From contig CALUKE010000004.1 in assembly GCA_944321165.1 (NCBI GenBank), forward strand, positions 1 through 64,000: 64,000 bases of DNA, given 5' to 3'. This document shows positions 54,265-62,336 of this stretch, in pieces (position 1 is the first letter of the stretch; each line of letters begins with the position of its first letter). The translations under genes and the position numbers were made by a program. This DNA comes from an uncultured Odoribacter sp. (GTDB lineage Bacteria > Bacteroidota > Bacteroidia > Bacteroidales > Marinifilaceae). The notes under the pieces are model-generated. The model was not told the DNA's origin and made no database searches. It was given only the letters and a program-made list of their open reading frames with translations.

Positions 54265-55131
54265 TTAATTATACAAATCATCCATATCCTTCTTCAAATA
54301 ACGAGCCACTGACATCCAGGAAGAAATCAGAGACAACAATATTCCACAAAGCATCACAAAAACCACCATTACAATGATCAACTCCTTATTCATCAAATTA
54401 ACGACTCCACCCACCTCTTTCTGCAAAAAGAAAATAGCAGTCAAAAGAATCAGATTGGCAATCATACTCCCAAAAAAACCGAACCAAATACCGTTTTGAA
54501 TAAAGGGCTTACAAATAAAAAAAGACTTCGCACCCACCAATTGCATGGTTTTAATCAAAAAACGCTGTGCATACACTGACAGATGAATGGTATTCCGAAT
54601 CAGGGTAAAGGAGATCAACATGAGAGCAGCCCCTGCAATCAACAGAATCACACTGATCTTTCGCACATTCTCATTGATCATGTGTACCAGGGATTTTTGG
54701 TAAGAAACTTCCTGCACCAGTTCATTTTTCAATAAATCCTTCTCGATCACCGCCAACGAATCGTTATTGGCATAAAGCGGATTCAATTTGATCTCTACCG
54801 AAGGTAACAAGGGGTTGTATCCCAATACTCCCTCAAAATCCTCTCCCAACTCCTCCTTGAACTCCCGGGCCGCATCCTCCTTGCTGATAAAAACTGAAGA
54901 GGCTACAAAAGATTTGGTATCCAATATCTTCTGCATCTTCTTGATCTCAGCCTCATTGACATTGTCTTTCACAATGATCGAAAAACCGATGTTCTGTTTC
55001 ACATGATCAGAAATCAACCTTGCATTCAGCAAAATAAATGTCAAAATACCCACCACTACCAACACCAATGAAATACTGAGTGTTGACACAAAATAAGATC
55101 CTGCAATTCTCTTTTTTCTCTGACCGGTCAT
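54265..55131 (-). CDS. ftsX: Cell division protein FtsX (ABC permease)
   Basis: A 288-aa permease. The first span is at about 14-36, a periplasmic loop follows (about 40-165) with IGFSIIVKDNVNEAEIKKMQKIL, and three C-terminal spans (about 168-280) include the FtsX-typical IRNTIHLSVYAQRFLIKTMQLVGA. With FtsE it controls peptidoglycan hydrolysis at the septum. It is the first gene of an operon with DUF3098, uppP, truB and queA. A minus-strand TATATTTG box lies at 55164-55157. Confidence 0.9.
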   Translation of the reverse strand: MTGQRKKRIAGSYFVSTLSISLVLVVVGILTFILLNARLISDHVKQNIGFSIIVKDNVNEAEIKKMQKILDTKSFVASSVFISKEDAAREFKEELGEDFEGVLGYNPLLPSVEIKLNPLYANNDSLAVIEKDLLKNELVQEVSYQKSLVHMINENVRKISVILLIAGAALMLISFTLIRNTIHLSVYAQRFLIKTMQLVGAKSFFICKPFIQNGIWFGFFGSMIANLILLTAIFFLQKEVGGVVNLMNKELIIVMVVFVMLCGILLSLISSWMSVARYLKKDMDDLYN

Positions 55132-55156
55132 CGTAAAGTCTGCATTAAAAACAGGA

Positions 55157-55164
55157 CAAATATA
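55157..55164 (-). promoter_or_regulatory. -7 box of the ftsX operon
   Basis: TATATTTG on the minus strand, 25 nt upstream of the ftsX start codon, in the divergent region shared with the tRNA promoter. Confidence 0.5.
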
Positions 55165-55195
55165 GCAATTATATCCAATTATTTTTTACAAAATG

Positions 55196-55226
55196 TTTGT
55201 ACAAACTAAAAAACGCCTTATATTTG
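55196..55226 (+). promoter_or_regulatory. Promoter of the tRNA-Gly/tRNA-Leu operon
   Basis: TTTG (55196-55199), a 19-nt spacer and TATATTTG (55219-55226): an exact match to the Bacteroidota promoter consensus. Confidence 0.75.
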
Positions 55227-55263
55227 CACTCGCAAAATAAAAAAAGTTCTTTTTTTACTCCAT

Positions 55264-55336
<73 letters not shown>

Positions 55337-55353
55337 CTCTCTATCAAGAGGAT

Positions 55354-55438
55354 GCTCGAGTGGTGGAATCGGTAGACACGCAGGACTTAAAATCCTGTGG
55401 CCATTGCGGCCGTGCGGGTTCAATTCCCGCCTCGAGTA
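55354..55438 (+). tRNA. tRNA-Leu (TAA)
   Basis: 85-nt class II tRNA with a long variable arm. Acceptor stem GCTCGAG/CTCGAGT (one G-U pair), anticodon stem CAGGA/TCCTG with loop CTTAAAA (anticodon TAA, 55388-55390), T-loop TTCAATT. The CCA end is not encoded. It is co-transcribed with tRNA-Gly, 17 nt upstream. The mobile element genes begin shortly after its 3' end, so it is a candidate integration target. Confidence 0.95.
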
Positions 55439-55741
55439 CGAAATGAAATCGCAATCATTTGAATAGCAGATGATTGCGATTTTTATTTTATACACTTGCA
55501 CCATATTTGCACCACTGAACTTAGGGATCAACAGATATTCGCTAGAATTCGGTAATCTTATAACCAGATTTCAGCAAAGAAGAAGAGTTTGGTGCTTACC
55601 AAAAGAGAAAGTGCAATGTTTTTTCTCCTTGCTGAAAAAGGACTTTACTTTAATAGACGTATATATGAATACGGAGTTAAAGTAAAATTAATTTGAATTT
55701 CACAGCAATTGGTTATCGACATGGTTCATATTTTATGTATA
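55439..55741. other. Candidate element boundary downstream of tRNA-Leu
   Basis: This 303-nt stretch holds the tRNA terminator, a direct repeat TTGCACCA (55496-55503 and 55507-55514), and then AT-rich sequence without a convincing gene. A frame at 55556-55678 (ends YFNRRIYEYGVKVKLI) could be a gene remnant but is not called. The left end of the mobile element should lie here or in the tRNA 3' end; the matching right end is outside the window. Confidence 0.45.
55446..55490 (+). terminator. Terminator of the tRNA operon
   Basis: Perfect 13-bp stem AAATCGCAATCAT / ATGATTGCGATTT with an 11-nt loop and a T-rich tail. Confidence 0.9.
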
Positions 55742-56320
55742 TTATCTAATGTACCCATACTCAATGTCATTCTCGTTGATTCTACATATTTCAATCGTAG
55801 GATTAATAGCATTAATTAGCTTCTTATAAAATCTATAATCATCTTCAGACACTTTCAAACCAAATATTACTCGATAAATCTTGATATTTAAATATGAAGT
55901 TTTTCGAAAATATCGAACTTCTTTTTCATATTCCCATACTGTGGATTTATGAGATAATAATTCTTTGCCATCTTGCATATCATTTACAACAGGTATTTGT
56001 TCAATGTATCTAACGGATGTTGGCAACTCACGCTCGTTAACAGCACTTACCTCTATACAGCAACCCTTATGACTATCTGCATAATGAGACCAAAGCAGAG
56101 TATGTCTATAATCTTCCGACAATGAACAAATCCTTGTTTTGTATTTTTCCATTCTTAAAAGTCTGATAATGTTCCCATTTGAAGGATTTGTTAAATATAC
56201 TCCCTCCATAGGGTCATTAAGCTCATCATATCTTGATGCATATAATCTATTATTCAGAATTATATCAATAAATCTTTTTAAATTCTGTAAACTCCTAAAT
56301 TTATAATAATGCTCTGCCAT
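55742..56320 (-). CDS. DUF2971 protein
   Basis: A 192-aa protein with the DUF2971 pattern: YYKFRSLQNLKRFIDIILNNRLYASRYDELNDPMEGVY at the start, then ICSLSEDYRHTLLWSHYADSHKGCCIEV and a later YEKEVRYFRK. DUF2971 proteins are common on mobile elements and near defence genes, but their activity is not known. It lies 13 nt after the WG-repeat gene and is probably co-transcribed. The AT content is higher than in the chromosomal genes to the left, consistent with acquisition. Confidence 0.8.
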   Translation of the reverse strand: MAEHYYKFRSLQNLKRFIDIILNNRLYASRYDELNDPMEGVYLTNPSNGNIIRLLRMEKYKTRICSLSEDYRHTLLWSHYADSHKGCCIEVSAVNERELPTSVRYIEQIPVVNDMQDGKELLSHKSTVWEYEKEVRYFRKTSYLNIKIYRVIFGLKVSEDDYRFYKKLINAINPTIEICRINENDIEYGYIR

Positions 56321-56332
56321 ATTATTTATCTA

Positions 56333-57742
56333 TTAAAAGTTGAAGGTATCATATCCGTATCTATCTACATATCCATATTTCCCATAACGCTTAACTACTG
56401 CAAATCCTTCTGAAAAATCATTAGCTTGATCATAAATAAAAGGGATAACATTTTGATTGTTTTCGTTAATATAACCCATTTTCCCGTCTTTTTTTACAGG
56501 AATTACACCTTCTTTAAATGTCCAACTATCCATCTCGTAAATAATGGGTATTACAACTTCCCCTGTTTCTTTGCATGCCATTCCATATTTGCCATTAAGT
56601 CCAACTAATACATATTTATCATCAAAGCCATTTGCTATAAATGAATATTTACATGGAATAACAAATTCTCCTCTCGTATTAATTAAACCATACCAGCCTG
56701 TTTTATCCTGAATAACACTATATCCGTTTCTGAACTCTTGTATGTTTTGTATTTCAAAAAAATCAGAGACTAATTCTCCTTTTTTATTTATAAAAGCCGC
56801 CTCTAATGGAGCTTCATATATTTTAGGCAATCCGTTCTTGTCTTGAGATAAAGTTATTCCACCTCTACATCTTACTGATAATCCTGATGAAAATGGAACT
56901 CCTGTTAAACCGTCTTGGAAAGGTATTACAATTTTGCCGGTCTTATCAATATATCCCCATTTGTCATCAATAATCCCCGCATTTCCTCCGTTAATGCTTA
57001 CCCCTACAAGTCCATCACAAAATCCATGGCTATTGTAAAGCCCTTCGTATTGACATGGAATTATAAGTTCTCCCTTTCTATTTATAAATCCATATAATCC
57101 GTCTTGACGAACTGCGGCAAGCCCCTCACTAAATCTTTCGCAATATTCATAATCAAAAGGAATTACAATATTCCCTTTAAAATCAATGAATCCGGACTTC
57201 TCGTTCAAATAAGCAACAGCCAAACTATCTTTTCCAAATGAATGTATAATATCATATTTACAAGGAATAACCATATTCCCATGTTGATCAATAGCTCCCG
57301 TTTTTTTGTCTTTAACAACAATAGAAACTCCTAATTCGAAGTCTTTAGCTTTATCGTATATACAAGGAATGATTTCATTCCCTAACTTATCTATAAAACC
57401 ATATTTATCATTTTTACATACTTTTGCAAGCCCTTCATGAAAACTATGTAACTCATCATAACTATTAGTAGCTTCAGCTAATTCTCGTGAAACTTTATCA
57501 ATAGTAATATCTGCAATCTGTTTTCTATTGAAAAGAAATACTATTAACCATATAATAAATAATAGCAATATACCAACAAGAAAAAAGAATAATACATTCT
57601 TTTTCAATTTACATTTTTGTAGTGGAAGATTTGTGTCATTAGTCTTTGGAGACTTTGTAGAATTTTCATTTAGACGCTTTCCACAATGGCTACAAAAAGA
57701 AGAATCTTTATCAATTAATGAACCACAATATTTACAATACAT
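56333..57742 (-). CDS. Zinc-ribbon, single-span membrane protein with WG repeats
   Basis: A 469-aa protein. The N-terminal zinc ribbon has Cys3, Cys6, Cys17 and Cys20 (CKYCG and CSHCG), and a membrane span follows at about 50-71. About ten WG/KWG beta-repeats make up the rest, of the form YGFIDKLGNEIIPCIYDKAKDF or WGYIDKTGKIVIPFQ. The repeats would lie outside the cytoplasm and the ribbon inside, a layout that suggests signal transfer or anchoring. WG-repeat proteins are poorly understood. It is the first gene of a pair with DUF2971 at the edge of the mobile element. Confidence 0.83.
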   Translation of the reverse strand: MYCKYCGSLIDKDSSFCSHCGKRLNENSTKSPKTNDTNLPLQKCKLKKNVLFFFLVGILLLFIIWLIVFLFNRKQIADITIDKVSRELAEATNSYDELHSFHEGLAKVCKNDKYGFIDKLGNEIIPCIYDKAKDFELGVSIVVKDKKTGAIDQHGNMVIPCKYDIIHSFGKDSLAVAYLNEKSGFIDFKGNIVIPFDYEYCERFSEGLAAVRQDGLYGFINRKGELIIPCQYEGLYNSHGFCDGLVGVSINGGNAGIIDDKWGYIDKTGKIVIPFQDGLTGVPFSSGLSVRCRGGITLSQDKNGLPKIYEAPLEAAFINKKGELVSDFFEIQNIQEFRNGYSVIQDKTGWYGLINTRGEFVIPCKYSFIANGFDDKYVLVGLNGKYGMACKETGEVVIPIIYEMDSWTFKEGVIPVKKDGKMGYINENNQNVIPFIYDQANDFSEGFAVVKRYGKYGYVDRYGYDTFNF

Positions 57743-58044
57743 ATTAATCTTTATGTTTATATGATTATGCTATATTAAAATATCTCAATCTTGATTAATG
57801 CAGACGAAGACATAATGCCTCTAATAAAGAAATCTTTCCACATCATAATACAAATTTAGTCGTTTTTTTGTGATAAATCCCTATATTATAGATTCTTTTG
57901 TTGACTATGATTAGGATTTTATACACATTTTTCTATTATCTTGAATTCCTTCATTTTTTTTCTGTAACTTCATATACGGTGAAACAATACTTAGAATATG
58001 CTGCATACTTGACTTGCACAGCTTATAGAGATTTAGCTTCGCTC
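57743..58044. other. AT-rich intergenic region
   Basis: 302 nt between the WG-repeat gene and the mobilization cluster. A minus-strand TAAATTTG box (57858-57851) could drive the WG/DUF2971 pair. I see no gene or strong hairpin. Confidence 0.4.
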
Positions 58045-58566
58045 TTATTTGTATATCTTTTTAAAGACGTACATTGTTGCTAATATCCCGATAGCAGCAA
58101 TGGTCACACAATATAGAATGGTTTTCCACACCAATTCTGAGTGCAAAATCTCAGCGTTTTCCATTATCATGATGATGAAAAATGAGAAGAAGACAAGCAG
58201 CAGGACAATCAGGATATAGAAGGTAATGGGAGAGATGCAGATCAAGTTCTCTGCCTTGGCAATCATTTGTTCCGTCTCGGTGAATCTGGCATTTATCCTT
58301 TGGGCAAACCTTTCAAGAATTGCATCGCCGAATTTTTCAGCTTGATCTATTGTATTTTGGCTGACGGATAGCTTGTATTGTTCCAAGAACTTCAACATGT
58401 CTTTTATGTCATCATACAACAGATCTATACTCTTATTCAGATTGGCAATCCTTTGTGCGTTCTTTTCCAGCAACTGTTTTTCTTCCTCCAAAAAATCATT
58501 TTCAGGATTGTTTATGGTAACCTGCACTTCCTTCATTTCAGCGGTAAAATCAAATTTCTTTTTCAT
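58045..58566 (-). CDS. Coiled-coil protein with two C-terminal membrane spans, next to the relaxase
   Basis: A 173-aa protein. The first 105 residues are charged and predicted coiled coil (LEEEKQLLEKNAQRIANLNKSIDLLYDDIKDML), then two membrane spans lie at about 112-134 and 147-167. It starts 4 nt after the relaxase stop, so it belongs to the mobilization operon. It may link the relaxosome to the membrane or to a coupling protein supplied by a helper element. No named family is recognised. Confidence 0.65.
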   Translation of the reverse strand: MKKKFDFTAEMKEVQVTINNPENDFLEEEKQLLEKNAQRIANLNKSIDLLYDDIKDMLKFLEQYKLSVSQNTIDQAEKFGDAILERFAQRINARFTETEQMIAKAENLICISPITFYILIVLLLVFFSFFIIMIMENAEILHSELVWKTILYCVTIAAIGILATMYVFKKIYK

Positions 58567-58570
58567 AAGC

Positions 58571-59779
58571 TCATCGTTTTAATCCAGTTTTCGGTTTCTT
58601 TCCTAAAGTACGAATGGCAGCACGGGCACATCTTTTTGCCCATAAGAGATCATCCTCATCCTTATCTCTCCATGGCAATTCGCTTTGTGAACCACCGCTA
58701 CCTCCGGTTGGTGCATTGGGGACTTCCAGCAATCCGACAAATATTGCTACTGCCATATCGGTTAACTCCTGTGAATTGGAGACGAAACGATAATCAAATT
58801 CATCGTTAAAATGGTTGAGTACCTTTTCTGGAATGTAGAACCGATGTTCCTGACATTCGTGACTCAATGTATAGGGAACCGTATTCGGATTGTAGATCTT
58901 ATATTTGGTATAATCAGCGGATGCCGATGGCTTCTGAATCTGTTTCGAATCAGTGTCTTTAGGTTTGTTGTTCGCTGCAATACCTGACCTATAATGAAGT
59001 TTCTCCCATGTGGCAGGAAGTTTTGAAACCATCAGGTTTCTACCAATACCCAGATCAGAAGCTTTGTATTTCGTCTTTCCTTTCATGATAGCATATCCGT
59101 GAAGAATACCATCATCGTCCTTTCGCTCATGTATGGTATATCCCTTCTTTGTCAATGCTGCTTTGTATTCATCCCATGACCATGATGACATGGATTTAAG
59201 GACATTCATACAATCCCGTGTAACCAATGGCATGTTGACATTTCTTACCTGTTTTGCAGTTGTCCATCCACGTTTCTTTGCCACTCTTTCTGCTGCCCAC
59301 TGGGCACGAAGGTGTATATTGTGGTCGTTGTTAATCTTTCCGTCTTCATCCATCCTGCAGACAGCAGCATGAAGATGAGGAACTCCGCTATTGGATTCCA
59401 TATGGAGCCAGACTGTGTATTTGCTGTTGGCCAGATTGGTCGGACTGTTTCGTACTTTCCCGTCCTTGTCTTTGAACACCAGTTTATCAAACTCTTTAGC
59501 GAAATCCTGCCAAAGTTTTTGCCAGTCTTCAATGGTGAAATCCTTGGTATGTTCGGGTGACGGACTAAGTTCAATCCTGATGACTGAGTTCTTCACCGGG
59601 CGGAAGCGGGAAAGAGTGAGTTGCATTGAATTCCATATACCCATTGCATCTGGTTCCGATGACATCATATTGTCCAATATCCGATAGATTTTTTCCGGAT
59701 GTTTTTTATTATGTGATTCGCCGGTTATATAACGGATGTCGTTTATGCCATGCGATATTGCTTTAGCCTTTGCGATCAT
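58571..59779 (-). CDS. Relaxase/mobilization nuclease
   Basis: A 402-aa protein of the kind carried by Bacteroidota mobilizable elements. The metal-binding HLHAAVCRMDEDGKIN (His135, His137) follows a strand with YTVWLHMESNSGVP, and the N-terminal region opens MIAKAKAISHGINDIRYITG, where a Tyr at 17 is a candidate nicking residue. It would nick one strand at oriT and pilot the DNA into a recipient. Its start overlaps the MobC stop by 4 nt. The C-terminal 150 residues are variable. Transfer functions are not seen, so the element is probably mobilizable rather than self-transmissible, at least in the visible part. Confidence 0.87.
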   Translation of the reverse strand: MIAKAKAISHGINDIRYITGESHNKKHPEKIYRILDNMMSSEPDAMGIWNSMQLTLSRFRPVKNSVIRIELSPSPEHTKDFTIEDWQKLWQDFAKEFDKLVFKDKDGKVRNSPTNLANSKYTVWLHMESNSGVPHLHAAVCRMDEDGKINNDHNIHLRAQWAAERVAKKRGWTTAKQVRNVNMPLVTRDCMNVLKSMSSWSWDEYKAALTKKGYTIHERKDDDGILHGYAIMKGKTKYKASDLGIGRNLMVSKLPATWEKLHYRSGIAANNKPKDTDSKQIQKPSASADYTKYKIYNPNTVPYTLSHECQEHRFYIPEKVLNHFNDEFDYRFVSNSQELTDMAVAIFVGLLEVPNAPTGGSGGSQSELPWRDKDEDDLLWAKRCARAAIRTLGKKPKTGLKR

Positions 59780-60204
59780 GATTCTTCAGTTTTATTATTG
59801 GTTGGAATACTGTTCGGCTCTTTTACGGAATTTAGGAACTGGCAGACATTTTCTGCCACATTGCCAAGCTCCTTCAGCCAGTTCACCATAAATGGAATCT
59901 GGTTGAACATCATATGCCGTTGGCTTGCACTCATACCATGAAGGGCTGATGTGTATTTCACCAGGTCAGCACGGCAGTTGTCCAGATTCTGCAGCAGTGC
60001 AGCTTCTTCTTTGGAGAGTCTTGCTTTTGGCTTATAATTATATGCCCGCGCAAGCAGATAATCGCTTACGGTCATTCCGCATTGTTCGGCCAGTGACTTG
60101 ATATGTTCTTTCTGTCGGGGGCTGACTTTGGCCCCGATAAATACGGTTCTCCTGTTGTCCGGAGTCTCGTTCTGTTCTGTTTGTTTTATTATTTCTTTTT
60201 CCAT
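59776..60204 (-). CDS. mobC: MobC-like relaxosome accessory protein
   Basis: A 142-aa protein with an N-terminal ribbon-helix-helix-type segment (RRTVFIGAKVSPRQKEHIKSLAEQCGMTVSDYLLARAYN) and a C-terminal helical region (LLQNLDNCRADLVKYTSALHG, WLKELGNVAENVCQFLNSV), as in the MobC family. It binds near oriT and helps the relaxase. It overlaps the relaxase start (ATGA-type, 59776-59779). The hairpin-rich candidate oriT lies directly upstream. Confidence 0.88.
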   Translation of the reverse strand: MEKEIIKQTEQNETPDNRRTVFIGAKVSPRQKEHIKSLAEQCGMTVSDYLLARAYNYKPKARLSKEEAALLQNLDNCRADLVKYTSALHGMSASQRHMMFNQIPFMVNWLKELGNVAENVCQFLNSVKEPNSIPTNNKTEES

Positions 60205-60224
60205 GAAAATCTAATATTATAACG

Positions 60225-60370
60225 GGTTAAGGTGCGAGCCTGCGAGTACCGCACCGGCGAAGTGACTGAGCCGGCGAGAGCGCCAATGTACAACCATAAC
60301 GGAGTGGAGGTTATACCTTGGCATATCTCGCAACAGATACCTGTTGAAACTGCACGGCAAGCCGTGTCGT
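60225..60370. other. Candidate origin of transfer (oriT)
   Basis: The 321-nt gap between mobC and the RepA-like gene holds a cluster of inverted repeats: GGTGCG (60231-60236)/CGCACC (60250-60255), CCGGC (60254-60258)/GCCGG (60270-60274), GGCG/CGCC (60273-60284), ATAAC/GTTAT (60296-60314) and CACGGC-AA-GCCGTG (60353-60366). Location upstream of mobC and relaxase, and a locally high GC, fit an oriT. The nick site cannot be assigned. Confidence 0.55.
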
Positions 60371-60525
60371 ATATACAAATGAAATAGGCATTTCTACTAG
60401 TACCATAAACGATATAAGTATTCTGGTTATCCAATAAAAGGGGAGAAGATGAATATTCCCTATAACGTCTTTATGACTTTGCTTTATTCTAATATGTACA
60501 CCCTGCCAATAAAGTAAAGCCGGAT

Positions 60526-61581
60526 TCAATAATGGCTGTCTGGGTTGATTTTATATTCCTTTCCCTCTTTTATGACCATCCTTTTGTTACTGAGGAAGGT
60601 GGCAACTTTAACTGCTTTGTTATGTCCCAGCTTAATGTCCTGCAGGGCATATCCTTCCTTCAGCCGTTCCAGATAATCGTCATAACTGGTAATACAGACG
60701 TTTGTAAAAGCTGCGTCCAGAGCTGCCCGATGCACGCTCTCGGAAATTTCCTTGTACGGATCAAACGGTTCTTTTGCAGGTCTTCCGATTTTCTTTTCCT
60801 GGGGCTGATAGGAATCCAGCAGTTCAGGTAAGACTTCATCGTTTATACGGAAAGCAAACGGTTCAAATTCCCGGTCACGGATATGAATGGCTTCTACTAC
60901 ACTTACTGTCCTGTCCATTTTGTCCACTTCTACCTGCATGACTGTTTCAGCCTTGTTATTCAGTTCCGTGCCGATGTGACCACGGGCATTCTCGTCATTC
61001 TTGTTCTGATGGAGAATGGTATGAATGTGAATCTGGCGGTCATCCGTCCATTGCATGAATCTGGAAATAATATCGGTCGCTTCACTGGGGGAATTGATAT
61101 CATAAAGAAAGTCTCGGATGCCATCTATAATCACCAGTCCGAGATCGGGGATTGTGCCGATAGCCTGTTCGACTATAGCCAGACGTATCGGAGGGGCGTA
61201 CTTGCGCAAAGCCAGCATAATCAGATTATCTGGATTCTTGTCCTCCGGGAGTCCGGCAAGGCGCAGGATTCTTTTCAATACTTTCTGGCAATGATGGCGT
61301 CCCTGTTCTGTATCAATGTACAGAACAGTTCGCTTATCCTCTGGAAATGATGAACGGTATTTCAGCACAGTACCGTTTTTCAATGCCGATGCTGCAATGG
61401 CTGTAACGTTAAAAGTTTTCTTGCTTTTGGCCTTGCCTATAGAGGCACTGAAGTTCCCCAGTGTACCGATTGCGGCATCATCTACCATCAATACAACCGG
61501 TGACTGTTCATAAGCTCCGTTTGCACTCACAGCAGATTCCTCCATATAAGCGATCAGTTCCTCATCGTTAGGTTTATTCAT
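60526..61581 (-). CDS. RepA-like RecA-fold ATPase/helicase of the mobile element
   Basis: A 351-aa AAA_25/RepA-type protein. The P-loop is SIGKAKSKKTF (Lys50, Thr56), a variant common in these elements; Walker B is LGLVIIDGIRDF; and TILHQNKNDENARGHIGTELNNKAE resembles the sensor segment of hexameric RepA helicases. It may unwind the excised circle so that it can replicate. It overlaps the upstream HTH gene by 4 nt and precedes the oriT region. Confidence 0.83.
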   Translation of the reverse strand: MNKPNDEELIAYMEESAVSANGAYEQSPVVLMVDDAAIGTLGNFSASIGKAKSKKTFNVTAIAASALKNGTVLKYRSSFPEDKRTVLYIDTEQGRHHCQKVLKRILRLAGLPEDKNPDNLIMLALRKYAPPIRLAIVEQAIGTIPDLGLVIIDGIRDFLYDINSPSEATDIISRFMQWTDDRQIHIHTILHQNKNDENARGHIGTELNNKAETVMQVEVDKMDRTVSVVEAIHIRDREFEPFAFRINDEVLPELLDSYQPQEKKIGRPAKEPFDPYKEISESVHRAALDAAFTNVCITSYDDYLERLKEGYALQDIKLGHNKAVKVATFLSNKRMVIKEGKEYKINPDSHY

Positions 61582-61859
61582 ATTAGTTCTCCCTTTTGTA
61601 TTCTTTCAACGTCAGATAATTTGTAGCGAACTTTGCTGCCGACTTTGTTGGCGACAAGATATCCTTCTTTATTCCAGCGCCACAGGGTGGAACGGTCTAC
61701 TTTCAATCTTTTGGCAGTTTCTTCTGCTGTTAGAAAAACTTCAGGTTTGTTTTCTCTTTGTTCAAGCAGTTTGTCGATAGCGTTTTGGACAATACATTCC
61801 AAATCGTCTTTTGAGACAATCATTAGTGTTTGTGAGGTTCTATTATTAAAATCTTCCAT
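61578..61859 (-). CDS. Excisionase-family helix-turn-helix protein
   Basis: A 93-aa protein ending in a MerR/Xis-like domain (VFLTAEETAKRLKVDRSTLWRWNKEGYLVANKVGSKVRYKLSDVERIQ). Such proteins bind att or origin DNA and act as recombination directionality factors or regulators. It is coupled to the ATPase gene by a 4-nt overlap. Confidence 0.88.
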   Translation of the reverse strand: MEDFNNRTSQTLMIVSKDDLECIVQNAIDKLLEQRENKPEVFLTAEETAKRLKVDRSTLWRWNKEGYLVANKVGSKVRYKLSDVERIQKGELI

Positions 61860-61966
61860 ATATTTAATAGGCAGGGGGATTGGCAGCCATCATTGGTGAA
61901 ACATTCACCACTGCACCTGCAATTGTTTCAGCGTGTTACATGATGGAATAACAGCTTTGACACGTG

Positions 61967-61997
61967 CAAAGATATATCAATAAAATAGTGATGCAAT
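61967..61997 (-). promoter_or_regulatory. Predicted promoter of the HTH/ATPase operon
   Basis: TATCTTTG on the minus strand (61974-61967) with ATTG (61997-61994) 19 nt upstream. The start codon at 61859 is about 105 nt downstream. Confidence 0.5.
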
Positions 61998-62261
61998 AGC
62001 TTACAATATTGATTAACTTGTTGCTATTCAGGGGATTCTGTGCCTATTGCCCAGTGGGGGAATATTTGATTATACAAAGCTTTGTCCGGTCATTAACTCA
62101 ATATATGAACATATTAATAGCCACTTATCGGATTTCTTATGTCATGTGTATTTGGTGAATATATAAAAGTTATGTTAGTTTTATGCCAATAAACTGTCCA
62201 AACGGTGAATTTACATATGCCGTTATTTTTGCCAGAGGTCAAATGATGATGTGTCCAAATA

Positions 62262-62313
62262 ACACAAAAAACTGGGTTAACAATATTTAATGGTATTTTG
62301 TTAACCCAGTTTT
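62262..62313 (-). terminator. Terminator of the RhuM-Fic gene
   Basis: Perfect 16-bp stem AAAACTGGGTTAACAA (62268-62283) / TTGTTAACCCAGTTTT (62298-62313) with a 14-nt loop. On the minus strand a run of T follows. It lies 23 nt after the stop. Confidence 0.9.
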
Positions 62314-62336
62314 ATATTTAGTGCAAGGAATGTTTT

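Larger units (their letters stand above)
61860..62336. other. Intergenic region between the HTH and RhuM-Fic genes
   Basis: 477 nt with the promoter for the HTH gene on the left and the RhuM-Fic terminator on the right. The middle (about 62000-62260) shows no gene or clear repeat. A replication origin for the excised circle could lie here, but no iterons are visible. Confidence 0.4.

Noticed and set aside
55470..55685. 71-residue frame after tRNA-Leu and an overlapping frame ending YEYGVKVKLI
   Set aside because: Its start overlaps the tRNA terminator and no family pattern is visible; it could be a remnant but cannot be supported as a gene.
57898..58083. Plus-strand frame of 61 residues between the WG-repeat gene and the mobilization genes
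   Set aside because: AT-rich with many hydrophobic residues, no start signal, and overlaps the end of the minus-strand coiled-coil gene; most likely chance.
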